Of a stretch of 64,000 nt of DNA, positions 22,401 through 37,400 are shown one piece after another; position 1 is the first letter of the stretch, and every line of letters starts with the position of its first letter. The stretch is from Haliclystus octoradiatus. Lineage: Eukaryota > Cnidaria > Staurozoa > Stauromedusae > Haliclystidae. Under the pieces are notes generated by a model. It searched no databases. It was not told the DNA's origin and saw only the letters and a program-made list of their open reading frames with translations. The stretch covers positions 1,240,001 to 1,304,000 of the forward strand of contig OU744449.1 in assembly GCA_916610825.1 (NCBI GenBank). The letters run 5' to 3'. The position numbers and the translations under genes are program-made.

Positions 22401-25400
22401 TTCTATATGTAGATACCGATTTCCACTTAGAGGAGGTAGGATAGGTAAATGTCCATAATTACTATCAATATGAGGGGCGACGGCATTGCAAATCTGTTTC
22501 AGCTGAATATGTTCCTGTTTTTCCTGAAAATACAGCCTTGGTCAAGAAAAGGGTATAATTTCTTTTGTCATTATAATGTCTTTCTCAATAAGGCCGTAGT
22601 AAACTGTCTGATGATCGCAAAAATAAAATTCAGAGTAATGGAAAAGGCTTATTCCTCATCTTTGTTTCAATTTTATTATGTCTTTCTCAAAAACTCGTCA
22701 CTACTGCACTAGTAACTAGTATCCCTTTGAAATCTATGTGCAACAAAAGTTGTTAAGCTTTGATTTATTTCCCATGTTAGATTATCAAAGGAATGCCCAA
22801 CTTCAACTTTAAGTCCAACTGGAGGAATTCTAGCTGACGAAATGGGTTTAGGAAAGACTATTGAAGTTTTAGCTTGTATTCTTAATAATCCAAAACCAAC
22901 TCCAAAAGTCATTGCTCAGACTGAAAATGAGGTGTTAGGTATCGAAGAACTGAATCATACTGACGGCAGTACAAACTGTAGAGCCTCAACGAATTTAGAT
23001 AATCATGATGAAGATATTATCATGAGTTCAGATAAAGCCAAGACTGTATTATCAAATGAAAATGAGCAGGTAAACGTGCTTGATAGGAAAGATAGTACAG
23101 AAACTAGCAACTCAAAAAGTTTACAGAAACCTGGCGAAGATGTTATCATCATTACAGATAACAACGAAATTTCCGCATCGAATTCAAGTAATCTGCCTAA
23201 CACAAAACAAGAAGCTGATAAGCCTACCAAAGAAAGCTTAGATGCTTGTTATTCAGAGTGCAAACCAGAATCAAAAACCATTAAAGTGGTTACACATAAA
23301 GTAAACAACCCAAAGGATAATACGTGGCTGCAGAAAGCAAAGAAATGTGATATCCATCTTGATTTGTGTAGTGTCTGCTCTAGTCAGAGGGCTAAACTTG
23401 CTGAAGATGTTCTGCTGTATTGCATAGATTGCGCAAGACCTATACATGAGTCTTGTGCTGGTCTAATAAACAACGAAGCTATTGACGTAAAATGTCCACA
23501 ATGTGCAGCAAACGAGGTGAGTTTCTAATTTTAAGTAAAGTTTATTTTGATTTCTATTTTATTATTAATATTTCAATAATTTAATGTTTAATATTTTTAT
23601 TACTTGTAACTTTCTTTTGAAAAATTGAAAACTGTACAAAAGTTTTCAAAAGGGCCTATTCAAATTGTGGTCCCAAAGCACATGCTTCTAATGTCTAGTG
23701 TCTAGGGGGTGGGGGGTGGGGAGGGGTAAAACTACCCTGGGCCTACATAGGCCTATCTCTACATCATGCCAGTAAATTTCAGTGTTGTGAGTACTCGTTA
23801 CAAAAGTAATTTTGAAGTAATTTTAGGCGTAATTAATTACTTTTTTGAGGAAAGTAGTAACTAAGTAATTAATTACTTTTTCAAGTAACGAGTATTTGCA
23901 ACGATAAAGTAATTGACGTTACTTCCCGATTACTTTACGAAATAATTTATTCCCGATTTATTTACAAAAGATTTATTGTTTTGTTTATTAGTAAGTAGGC
24001 ATGAATGTTTTCAGTGCGATATTGTTAAGCCTGTCATTGTGAAGTCCCAAATAATTAGAAATGATTGTTGTTTGTGTGGGTTGGTTATTGTTTTATAAAT
24101 GTTTTGATTTTGAAATTATATTAGCAGCGGCAAGATTTTCGAAATAAACTATTTTATTGTTTACATAGAATTTATTCGTCACGCCATTTGACACTTCTAT
24201 TGTTCAAAAATGAAAATGTCAACACATTTGGAGTTGATGAGAAAAACATGCAAATATTTTTGACTTATGAATGAATCATTTGATATTTTATTGATGAAAA
24301 CTCATAATCTTTGCAACCATTTTTCGCCAGAAAATATCATGTTCAAAAACAAAAGTTGACACTAAGATTAATCACATTAATTTGACCAAACTATTCGGAA
24401 AAAGTTCATTTATTTAGTAATTTCTTTTTTACCTGTGTATATTTTTTTTTTGGTTGTTCAAAGTTTTGATTATTCCGATGTTGTTTGACTATGGTTCAGC
24501 TACTGACAGTAAACATATTATAATAAACGCTTTCTGTCTAGCCTAAAATACATATAATGTTGAATCTTTAAGGACAGAAATGTTTTGATAAATATTCCAA
24601 AAGTAACAAAGTAATAGTAATTAATTACTTTTTCGGCGTTGTAATTAGTAATTTGTAATTAATTACTTTTTTCGGAAATGTAATTAGTAATGTAATTTTT
24701 GAATTTTTAGTAAAAGTAATTTGTAATCTAATTAATTACTTTTTCAAGTAATTCTCACAACACTGGTAAATTTCAGCTTCCAAAATCCAAATTGTCATCC
24801 CTATCTTTCTTATGTAGGCCTTACTTGTTCCAATAGTTTGCTTGTAATCTACTGTAAGAAGATATGATATATAGCCTACTGTTAAGAGAACCTCAGTCTC
24901 ATGCAGGCATATATGTAGGCATATACTATTATGCGCATGCAATTTTCATCAAGTTAGCTACATGCAATTGTTATGTGCCAGCATCCATGAATTTCCTCGG
25001 CATAGGTACCGAATTATTTCCAGATATTTTCCGGCATCTTTGGGACATGATGTCAATTGGGTGGCGCAAGACACTCCTGCTCTACCTTTTGTTGTCCGCT
25101 TTTGTTTTGAAATACTTAGGACGATTTATAATAGTTTTTTGTAGATCCCTGCCAGTGTATATAGTAGGGGCCTATATAGGACCTCTGCAATAGTTTATAT
25201 TTTATTTTTTGTGTTTCTATTAAATAGATGATACCCAGTCATGCCACCCTTATTGTTGCTCCAGCTGCAATCGTTCATCAATGGACAGATGAGATTAAAA
25301 AACATGTGAAAGGCAATTCACTCAAAGTTAAAGTAAGCATGCGATATACATTCTTCTTAATGGTGATTGATGATTGATGTATTTGATAATATTAAATTAT

Positions 25401-28400
25401 ATTATAGCTACATGTAAATACAGGATATGTTATTTATAACGTTCTAATTACCCATCATCTCACACTTTGTGAATGTCTGGAATAGATGCTTTGTTGATGA
25501 GATTCTCATGTTTTGCTGTACATGCTCCAAATGAATGTACGCACTAAGCATTTGGCGCACAGTTGTCTATGAGCTATTGATATTTGGCGCTCGAGTTTGC
25601 ACGTAAGAAAAAAACAAGAAGGCATCAAGAAACTATGAGCCGCTGCGGCGAGTGAGTTTTGCCCTCAACTTATCTGCTGAAGTGACTCGAGTGTACCAAA
25701 TATTAATATCTCCTTGGAAACTGTGCGCTAATTGCTTTGTAGAATAGGTCACACAAGTTAATGTTTTTGAAAAGTCCTGATCTTGATGTGAAATTCCCAT
25801 TTGTGATATGAAGTTCTATTTGTAAGTTTGATTGTGTTTTCGAGGCTCGTTTTGTTCTTTGTTGGTATGATGATTTGGTGTCATAACTATAAACCAATCA
25901 GATTGATTGAATCAATTTCGTTTTGTAGATAATTTTGCATGGAATACAGTATAGTCTATTGGTTTCATTTTCAGGTATATCATGGTGTCTCTAAGGAATA
26001 TTTGCAACCATTTATTCTGGCTAGTTATGACATTGTTATCACTACATATCAAATACTAAGAACAGACTTGCATTATGTCCTAGCTAATGAAGGTAGGAGG
26101 ATTAGGCCTACTTGAGGGTTATGGAATCTTTTAAAATGTAATGCAGTATTTAAAACTGTGGAATGATTTATAAATTGCAATAAATTTTTGAAAAAAAAAC
26201 ACATCATATTGATGTGTTTTGCGTTTGGTGCTTAGAGGATGGGAGCGATATTGTTAAGATCTGCGTTAGACCAGCTATCGATCATGTCCTAACTAGCATA
26301 GTCGTCAAATCTTTTACCCAAGAAATAACATTTTTCGACTAGTATATAACAGGACTGAAAATGGATTAGAATAAATCAGTAACTAACTTAATCAATCGCA
26401 AGAAAAAAATTGTGAAAAAGTACTGTACTAGTTCCAATCCCTTTTGTCAAGATTTAGTAAGAAGATTCTAGAAGCACAAACGTGTACATTCTGTTTTAAC
26501 TGATTTTCAAAATTCTTTCTGCATCTGATACCTTGATACAATTACTGCAAATCTATCTCAAACTTTTTAAATAAAATGAGAAATAAAGATTAGAAGGTAT
26601 TCAACTTTGAAACTGCACGTGGCGGTAAACATTTCTGTTCTACGCTCTGTATGTTGAATAATAAGTACAAATGTGTTGATGATCTATTTTACTATTTTAG
26701 CAAAACGAAAACTCAGGGGTCAAAGAAAATACATTGTGTTACCCTCACCTTTAATTTCCATTGACTTTTGGAGGGTGAGTTACCTTGACATCAGCGTTGA
26801 CGAAATCCAATCTTGATAAAATATTTGAAAAAATAGACATTGTTTGAGCTTTAGACATAGCTTCAGAAATTGATACAAGGATTTGAGAAAATCTTTCTTT
26901 TTTAACAACAAAAAAAAATTCTGAAGATGACACATAAGTTATATCGAAAGCTCAGACAACGTCTATTTTATCGCTTGCTTTTATTACACAATTATTGTAA
27001 ATAAGCAATATTTGAATAAACTTATACAGACTAGAGCACCCATAAAGGTTAAATACATACATTGATTGATGACAATGTCCTCGTTTGATATCAGATACTG
27101 TTTATATTGTTCTTGCTTCGTAGGCCTATAGACTGAATGTAGATCAATATTTGTAGTACAGTCAAACATGTTAGAGTGGTCACGTCTATAAAGCGGCCAC
27201 CTTTCTCTAGCGGTCACTCTACAAATCTCTAAAATATCTTATTTTATATTGAATCAACCTTGATTAATATAAAAGACATCTGTTATAATGTTCAATAATG
27301 TTCAATTTATCTACCTTTTGCACTAAGCTGTTTCTCAATAGCATAATGTTCTATAGCCTACTGTCAAAATTATAAGATGTTTCATATTTCTTAATTGATT
27401 AGCTTTGCTTTGATGAAGCACAAATGGTTGAAGATCAAACAAGTCGAACAGCAGAAATGGCATTCAAGATCAATGCGGTGCACAGATGGTGCGTCACAGG
27501 AACCCCGCTTCCATCTGGTTTGAATAGTATGTTTCAGTTTTCAATTATTTTTATCATATGATGGCAGCTTGGTTTTGATTTTCATACAGGGAGTGTTAGC
27601 TCAGATGACAGAGCAACCGAATTTCAAATCGGATCATATCTGAACGACTGTGGTTCAAATCCCCTCAAAGGTCAACTCAGCCTAAACCTAAATATCAAAT
27701 CAGTGCCATATTGTGACGGTGGATAGAATGGTCTAGAGGGATTTTAATTGTTGGTTGCAGCAGGCTATCCTTGCGCATTGACAATAGACTGTCTGACAAA
27801 AGTTTTAGCCTGGATTCGTAGAACATTTTCAGCTTTTTCCTCTGAAGTTTTTGTTGAGGTTTGGCTCATAAATCATAAATATATCAATTTTCCTCCTCAA
27901 AAGTCCTCTGGGACCTAGGATTTCATGATCCTTACTTTTGTCTACCCTGACAGATGAGGCATTTCCTTGACTTAAACTTTATGTTTTACTTACTCCTTTG
28001 CTCCTTTGCACATGTATGTCCTTTTGAAAATAGGAACTTTTCGTAATGAGAAGGGCATTTAACTCATAAGTCCTATCAATCCAAAATTTTCATTTTACAG
28101 CTTACAGTGGATTTTTTTGGATCTCACATACATAATGATTTAATGACATAATGATAACAGTTTGATAAAAATTAAAGTATTGTTTAAAGTAAAAAGTATG
28201 TAATTATTTTTGTAAATATTACTCTAGTTAATGTCTACTCATTAATGGCTAAATTTAATTCAGCCTACAGTGAAACCTGTATGTAACAACCAGCTATGAG
28301 AGGTAGATAAACTTACTATCATCTGCAGGTGACCTTTATATACAGGGTTATTTCAATAGAAAATACTATTTTAGACATGCCAATAGTCGCTAACATAGAC

Positions 28401-31400
28401 AGATGGCCTTTGTATAGAGGTGGCTGTTAAAACAGGTTTGACTGTACTTGATTTTGAAAGCCAGTTCAATAGTTGCCACATCTCAGTTCTGTGTATGCTG
28501 AATGCTTTCTAATTTGGTCTTGGTTTTATGTCAACATGGTATATTTTAATTATAGGTACCCTAGGACTCTTTAGTAACATTGGTTTGTTTCCATATTTCC
28601 GTCGTTTTTGGTGGCATAAACTATTGATGGCACCAATATACCATCTTAATAATACTCAACCGTTATTTGATGCAATTTCAAAGTACATGTGGAGAGTGTC
28701 AATGAAAGATGTCGCTGACCAAGTAAGTACACCATTTGATAAATTTTTATCAACTGTATTATGACCAAATTATCAAATCTTGTGCAAAATGATATTTTAA
28801 AACATGCTATTGATATGAATGATTACCGTATAGAGTTCATGCATACATGGCAAGTGATCATTTTTAGATTAAGATCATTTTATCAAGTGATGAAAATATA
28901 AAAATTGCCAATTGAAAAAAATATACAATTTTTGCTGGCCTTCTGTAACTAATTCCCAAGTTCATTGAGCTCTGGCTGAAATGGTGTGTATGGTGTATGT
29001 CAATGCGTCGATAAAGGTGTTTGCAATATCAGACGAGAGATGTGCGTCCAATCAGATTTTCCCAAAATTGATCACAGGTACAAGCTATCTAAAATCCGAA
29101 TACAAATTTAAAGATTTAAAATTAATCAAATCCTATCAAAAATTGTTCATCCGAAATTCAAAAAATCTGAAATTCAATCTTTTATGACGTAAGACTTGTA
29201 ACATGCCTACAAAAGATTCTGGAAAATTTGTATGGCTCACCATAGCTTGTTCAGGTGAGTGTAGATCAGATCAGATCCAAATCATATTCAGATCAGATTC
29301 AGATCAGATTCAGATTCAGATTCAGATCAGATTCAGATTCAGATTCAAATCAGATTCAGATCAGATTCAGATTTAGATTCAGATTAGATCATATTCAGAT
29401 TTATTTCAGCTTCAGATTCAGATCAGCTTCAGATTCAGATTCAGATTCAGATTCAGATCAGATTCAGATTCAGATCAGATTCAAATCAGATTCAGATCAG
29501 ATTCAGATTCAGATTCAGATTCAGATCAGATTCAGATCAGCTTCAGATTCAGATTCAGATTCAGATCAGATTCAGATTCAGATCAGATTCAGATCAGATT
29601 CAGATTCAGATCAGATTCAGATTCAGATCAGATTCAGATTCAAATCAGATTCAGATCAGACCAGATCAGATTCAGATTCAGATTCAAATCAGATTCAGAT
29701 CAGATTCAGATCAGATTCAAATCAGATTCAGATTAATCATGTTCTTGGAGGAGGACTTGAAACTAATTTAATATATTCAAAGCAGTAATCTATTTCCTAT
29801 TTGTTTTTGTTAACACTAGATTGACATTCCACAGCAGAATGAAATTGTCCATTGGGTTTCATTTGGCCCTGCAGAACAACATTTGTATATTAGAGAACAA
29901 GATCAACTTTCACAATCTGCTTTCAAGGTAATCTCACAATAATCATCATCGTAAAAATTGACCATTGTTATTCTTATAAGTTTGTTTTTTCTGCATGACT
30001 GTCTGATTTGCATGCTTCAGTATTCAATTTGTTTTGTGACACCTGAAGTTAATGTGTTTTGAGATAAATTTTTCACAATAATTACAATTATTTGTTCATA
30101 TCTCCTTTTTTCGAATTGATAATTCATTGGTCTGTGTTTCAATCAATAAATCATAGCTATTTTCGATGGAGCATAGTCTTCAAATCTTTTGCACAAATGG
30201 TGACCTTTATCAACGGATATATTACAGGTCTGCAAATGATTACAATCAATTAGTACGTAACTTAGAGTTAATGACATGCCAAAAATTATAAGAAACTGCA
30301 TACCGGAACTAATCACTGGCCCTTATGTCGAAATTTACTCGGTGGTCTTGAAGCACAAACTTGAAACTTCAGTTTCAACCGATTCTCAAAATACTTTTTG
30401 TATCTGATACCTTGATGCAAGAAACGTTAGAAAAGGCAAAAACGTTTACCATCAAGTGCAGTTTCAAAGTTGAATAACTTTTTTATTTTCCCTCGTGTCG
30501 AAAAAGCTCTAGGTAGATCTGTTGTAAATGTATTAAAGTAACAGATTCAAAAATAATTATGAAAACCTGTTGGGTTCCATAATAACCAGCCAATCACAAC
30601 TAAGAACTACACTGCTTTATGCCATAAATATATGTATGATTTAGTGATTGTTCGTTGTAATGTTAATCAAATATGAACTTGATTTCAACAAGGTCAAGGT
30701 ATAGATTACATAACCCATATCCATCTATATTCTTTGTTTCGAATCATGTTGAAAATGAATTTTTATTTGTAGGAATTGAACCGTCATTCTATGAATTGTA
30801 CACTTCAGAATATTGGTCACAGAACTTTGTCAACGGTCAGTTATTGTATGCGAAAAATGTGCTGTCTTATAAAATTATGAAAATGTAATTCAAATTAATC
30901 AAGTCTCGTTTAGTAGTTGATTTAATAAATCTGAAAGAAACACTGTATTTCTTGGTGTGCATAAACCCTTTCATCATCAATTTCATGAACCATGAACAGC
31001 TCATGAATTCATAACCTATAAACCCCCCTCCCCCCAGTATAAATTAACAGCAGAAATATGTTAATTTATGACAGAAGAGTATATAAATTACTAATTTTAA
31101 ACATGAAATAAAATACCAAGGTCATATTGGGCAAAGGATATACATTTTGTGTGAATTAGGTAACATACATAGGTATGTAATGTTAACTTTCTATTTTAAC
31201 TACTTACTCATCCAAGCTAAAACAGAATAAGGGACACTCGCTTGTACCATCAGTCCATCGGTTTAGTTCTGTCACAGTGAGGGATATTCACTCAGGCCTA
31301 CATTCGTCAGGGTATCATCAGCGGGGAATAACTCCCTAAAATCCGTTGACGAGAAGGTTTTTTCATGATTTTGAATTAACAATTATATATATAATTAAAT

Positions 31401-34400
31401 ATATTCTTCTGTCCTAATTAGCATGTTCCTGATAGACAAATTCACCATCAATTGCCCAATTTTATACACAATTAAATTTGAGGGTAAATGCTATGATTTC
31501 TATCCTTCCTGTGATCTCGTTTGATGGCAATCTTGGCTACTTAAAAATTTTTTGGAAGAGACTTCAAGACTCGTTTGTTCTAAAATTGGGATTTTTAACA
31601 GTGTATTGCTGCTCCAGTTAATCACAGCACAAAATGGATTTTCACACCAAATTATTACTACTCAAAATTATATTGCTACAGTACCACTATAATGAATTTG
31701 CAAACGGGTTTTACGACCACATGTATCAAGATGTTGACATCTTGCATCCTTGTTGACAGCGCAATTGGAATTTTTACCACACGCTGGTTTTACCACTGCA
31801 CAGTTTGCACAAAGTGATTTTACCACAATTCAAAGTGGTTTTTGTACAGCACAAAATGGTTTTATACTTCCCAACTTATTTTTTAGCTACAGCTCTACTT
31901 GTGTATATCAATCAAAAATGATATTCAAATAAGTAAATTGCTACTAATCACAATTATCATTAAATTGACATGTGACTGCTCTATGATTATACTTTGCATT
32001 CACAGATAATGAATCCGTTGTTACGATTGAGGCAAGCATGTTGTCATCCACAAATTGTCTCAGGGAATACCCTTGGCATTGGAAAAAAGTATGTATCTAA
32101 TTCCAATACAGCAATCAAATATTTGAACAATTTATTCTAATTCCTTCATTTAAGTGCAATGAACAATTGTTAGGACACTCACTTGCATTTTGGGGTCTTT
32201 GTGTTATGGTAAGGGTGTTGGACCTATTTAAGTGGCTGCAATGAACAATTGTTAGGACACTCACTTGTATTTTGGGGTCTTTGTGTTATGGTCTTTGGGT
32301 GTTGGACCTATTTAAGTGCAATGAACAATTGTTAGGACACTCACTTACATTTTGGGGTCTTTGTGTTATGGTCTTTGGGTGTTGGACCTATTTAAGTGGC
32401 TGCAATGAACAATTGTTAGGACACTCACTTGCATTTTGGGGTCTTTGTCTTTGTGTTATGGTCTTTGGGTGTTGGACCTATTTAAGTGGCCCAAAGGATC
32501 ATGGATTCAATCCCTGACAAGAAGCACTATTGGTCGGCGTCAGGAAGGGCATGCGTCTTACGGCCATTAAAATCCCTGCACACACCTCTAAGAACACCCA
32601 CCCCAGTGAAAAAAGCTACTCACTTACCCCGTTTGTGGTGAAATGAGAAATGCAAACAGAAAATGCAGTTTCATGGGCTCAGTCCCTGGCAGCAGCACTG
32701 CTGGTAAAGCCTGCCTCCTTGTCTGCCTAGATAAATGAGAATGCTGTTTATCCAAATTCCACTTATGCTGGTTACACTGTAATTCCAAAGGGCTTTACTT
32801 CATGGTGCTTTGTTTTAACTTCAGAATGGTAACTATGGATACGTTGATTGATGGCCTCATCAGTAAAACAAGGATTGAAAGTATTGAAACGCATCGACAG
32901 ATTATTGCTAATTACAACGGTACGTAGAAAAATATCAACACATTAATATTTATAAGAATTAGGATTGTTTAAAACATCCAGCGTGGGAGCATTGAGCTTC
33001 AACTGGTAAGCCAATGTTATTCTCACAAATATTACAAAATTTCCTATATGTATATGCTGCATGACAAATAAGACTAATACCTAATAAAGTCCGTTGTTGA
33101 CGTTCAAGATTCAAATTAAACTATTTTCAATTTCCAGCATCCACTGTACTTGCAAAAGTGCTGCAAATACCAATGTTTCATTTTTATCGACATGGCAAGA
33201 ATAATAATTGAGCAAAAAGAATATTGATTGATGAACAACTGTATTGTTGTCCTGTTAAGCTATAACATATGTATTGACTCTGCTCCATTTTTTGTGAACA
33301 TTTCGGAAATATTTTTGTTGCAAATTCACCAATAAAATTGAATCTCAATCTCAATAATACCTGGACACCAAAAGTAAATGAATTCCGTAGTTTTGAAAGT
33401 AGAAACATGAATTTTTAAAGAGCAGTTCATAAATTAAATCTGTTTCCTTGAGTTTCTTAATCTTATACATTTACAGAATATTAATTGATGATCTTTTTCA
33501 TGTTTCAAAGGAATGGCCGGCATTTTTCAATTACTGAAACAAGTGAGTAAGTTAATTATTTTCGTGTTGTATACGCGATAGCTACGATTATTATTAATCG
33601 AGATTTTGAACTCCATTATGATCTTAACTAATAGAATGCAGATAGTTCCTAATGTTCGACGAATGATCCGGGATAATGGATTCGACATCGCGATGGAATA
33701 AAAGCTTCAATCTGACCTATTATCTCTACATATTAATTAACACCAACGTCAATCATCACATTGATTTCCTGACGTAGACATTTGGCTATAACTTTTTGTG
33801 GTTTGTTTACTAATATGAAGTTGCAGAAACTGATTTGTTACTTTATCTGAAAGTAGAAAGAGAGAATTTGTAGGATAGAAAGAAATACAAAAACACAGCA
33901 CGTATAACTCAACAATCTATAGCAGCGTTTGATCAATAGCTTTATAACTTTTCAGGAAGCAGAATGCAATTAACAAAGTGTTATACGAGTTAAATTGCTA
34001 CGTCTAACTTTTGCTTCCTTACATAATTAATGTGATGAATAATAAAACAAATATCAAACTTGTTATTCTGCGTGAAATTGAGAATTACTAGACTTCGATA
34101 CTCTATTAGCTATCTCAGTTTACACCTTTGGTAGATGATAGAGCCCTTCGCCTGATAATTCTCAATACTGCAACAAACACGTTTGATAATTGTTTATTAT
34201 ATAAAATCATAACTGTATCAGCATAACTCACTGATGTTGATATTAAGTTTACGTACTGTTATCAGTATATATATCTTATCAGATGATTTCAAAAATATCT
34301 TCTCAGCATCATATTACTCACTGTTGTGTTATGTTTAATTATGTCTATTTTGTGAAGTATGAAGATGCCGCAAAATGCTACAGAGAAGCTGTTGGATCAT

Positions 34401-37400
34401 GGGAAAACCAATCAGATCTTGCAACCGACTCAATTCAAGTGAGATTTTGAAAGTTGAATTACAGATTAAATTTCCCAACCCTGATATCACGTAGCTATCA
34501 TAATTCTCTTGTTTCTGTTTTATTTAGAAAATTCATACTCTTTACAACTTGAGAGAACTTTTAGATGTTGGACATGAGGACTGCAAACCACTTCCAACTG
34601 AAGTTGATCTCACGTCGTAGGTTATATTTTATACAAATCTTAAATTAGTTCAAATGATTTTAATAAGTAAATAATTATTTCTTCATTTTACTACCCCTGC
34701 AAAAACAGTTCATGAGTTCATGAACATTTCATGAATCTTAAATTGCCAATGCTTGATGATCTATTCAACAGTTCATAAAAATTCCATGCAAATTGGGCAT
34801 TTTAATGTTCATGAATTGTTGATGAACTCTTGAACTGTATTTTGCAGGGGCATCTTCAACTCCTTAAAATACATGAAATGTAAATTGCAAGTTAATTTCT
34901 ATTGAACAAGAACATAGATTATATCACAACTATGGCAAGAAATTGAGCTAACAAAATTGTTTTGATTCTTTTGGTCTCAAAAAGAAGATGACATGCTCAT
35001 GCCCTTCTAATTTTGTATGCAGTGAAACTTGTATATAACGGCCAGCTAAGAGAGGTAGATAAATTGACCACTATAGACAGGTGGCCTTTATATACAGGTT
35101 CAATTCAATAGAAAACACTATTTTAGACATTGCAAAGGTGACCACTATAGACAGGTGGCCGTTGTATAGAGGTGACCGTTATAACAGGTTTGACTGTATT
35201 TGTAATATTAAGCCCAACTGATCATGTGTCTTGTATTGACATTACCGAGATATCGCGATAACGATGCGTTGATTTGATTTATTCGTCATATAAAATCTAA
35301 CAGGCAAATACAGGGGATTAAATTCACAAATAATTCCACTTACATACAGCCTTGCGTTAGAAGGAAAGAGGAGTTGTCAGAAGAAGTGATAGTAAAGTTA
35401 ACGTGACAATATAGTTTATGCAAAATGTGTTTATTAGATTTATCAATACTATTGAATTGTTGATGAATATTTAATGAGTTTATTATATATTGTTATTATT
35501 GGATTGACTTGTGTATTTTATTGATGTTATACTTCGGAGCGGATTCTATTACAATATTGTATGTTACACACCAACACCAAGTGTCATGAAAACATCATGT
35601 AAAGGTTGAAAGCCATGAAAACATCTATAGTCATAATATTAAAATGTGAAAACGTCATGGAAACGGATTGAACTATCAAACTTTTTCATGGTCAGTAGTA
35701 TTACCTATGGTAGTATACCTATGGTAGTCTATAATTATAGGATTGTAATTATTAGCAATGAATCAACGTAATGGTTAAATATAGCCTATGTTAATATTGT
35801 CTGCCTTAGATTTCGTCAATGAGAGAAGGCTACATTCTTAAAGCCAATGGTGCATGCCAAGATAGCTACATCAATTATGCTGATATGCTTCTTGCAACTG
35901 CCGAATCAAAGGACAAGGTATGTAATGACTTCTGAGTGACTATGATACTTACACGCATGGTCTGACACAGGCTGTCACAAAGTGCGGGATCCTGGGAACC
36001 TGGTTCCCGGAAGGCCAGCACAAAATCAGAAGGTTTCCAATCTTATCATGATTATTTTCTTATTCAAAATTTATTATTTTTGGATTTCATATTTTTTATG
36101 TTTTGAAATCCATGCGACTTGCTTCAAAGTAAGACAAATTTCCGAAATCTTAAGATCAATTCTTCAAAACTATGAAGAATTATAAATTTAAGCCCAGAAG
36201 GTTTACAATCGAACAACACAGATCCCGGAAGATCAAAACTTTTGTGACACCCTGGTCTGACAGCAGTAGGTAGAGTTTTATTTCAACAATTTTAAGCATT
36301 ACATAGTGCAATTCCTAAACATTGTTGACGTCACCTCTTAAGCAGTATTACTTGTTAGTTTGAGGGACGCAAGGTTAGTTTACATGATTAATTGTTTAAA
36401 TAATTTTATTACAATCATATAATAATGTTACAAACAAATCATACTATTGTGTATACACATTAAAATGTAGATGTGAAACATTTATAATCAAATTGATGAT
36501 AATAATAATAGTTGGAAGACTTGAAATCAGATTGAAGTGGACGAAGAAAAGGTGCAAACATTGCAGTTTTTGATGATACATTGGCTATAATATTGATCAG
36601 TTATATAGGACCTCAAGTCTACTGGGAAGTGGAATCCCGCTGTCCTAGATTCCGGAAGGCTAGAGCAAACTCAGAAGGAAATTGACAGTTTTATAATTTA
36701 CGGGCCAAATTTCAACAAAATAATTCAGAAGAAAATATTTAAATGTTGTAGGTTTTCAGAAAGCTAATCCTTTTGATGGACACTGCTTACACCCTGATTG
36801 GTAATTGTTGTAAATATTCTTAACTTATTTTGTCAGACTGGCAGTAATCAAACAGAACTTATGTATATTTGGTTTGTTCTTTGTCATTTGCTGTATAAGA
36901 TTATTCATATTTTATGTAGAAAACTTCTATATGACAGCCATATGCTATATATTACGATCTGTGGTAATTGCCCACTGTAAAAAGGTGTTTAGGATTGTTT
37001 AGTGTAATAATAGTTAATGTATAATACAGCTAGAGTGCACACTATAGACAGGGTGCTACAATTGAAAAGTAATGCTTGTTAAACACATCGAAAGCATAAT
37101 AAGTATTATTTATATCACATGGATAACTTGCAACAATTATTGTTGGAAATATTCCATAAACAAAAATTAATTTTTTAGGTTGACTTTGTGGACACTCCAT
37201 GGTATTTTGTTGTCATTGACAATTGCATCAGATTAGGACTAGACATAAATTTGGATCTGTATAGTAGAGTACTTGAAACTATCCCTTCAAATCACGCAAG
37301 AGACAGCGGAGATCGTTTCAAAACTTGGTAAGTTAGCTATGATATGACTGAAATTTTCAAATATTTTGCTCTTGTAGGTAGCCTACAGACAGGCTTTTTC

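Noticed and set aside
29255-29788. 177-codon ORF
   Set aside because: Made almost wholly of the CAGATT/CAGATCAGATT repeat.
32272-32517. 81-codon ORF
   Set aside because: It reads through the tandem SINE heads; the residues repeat with the 82-bp unit.
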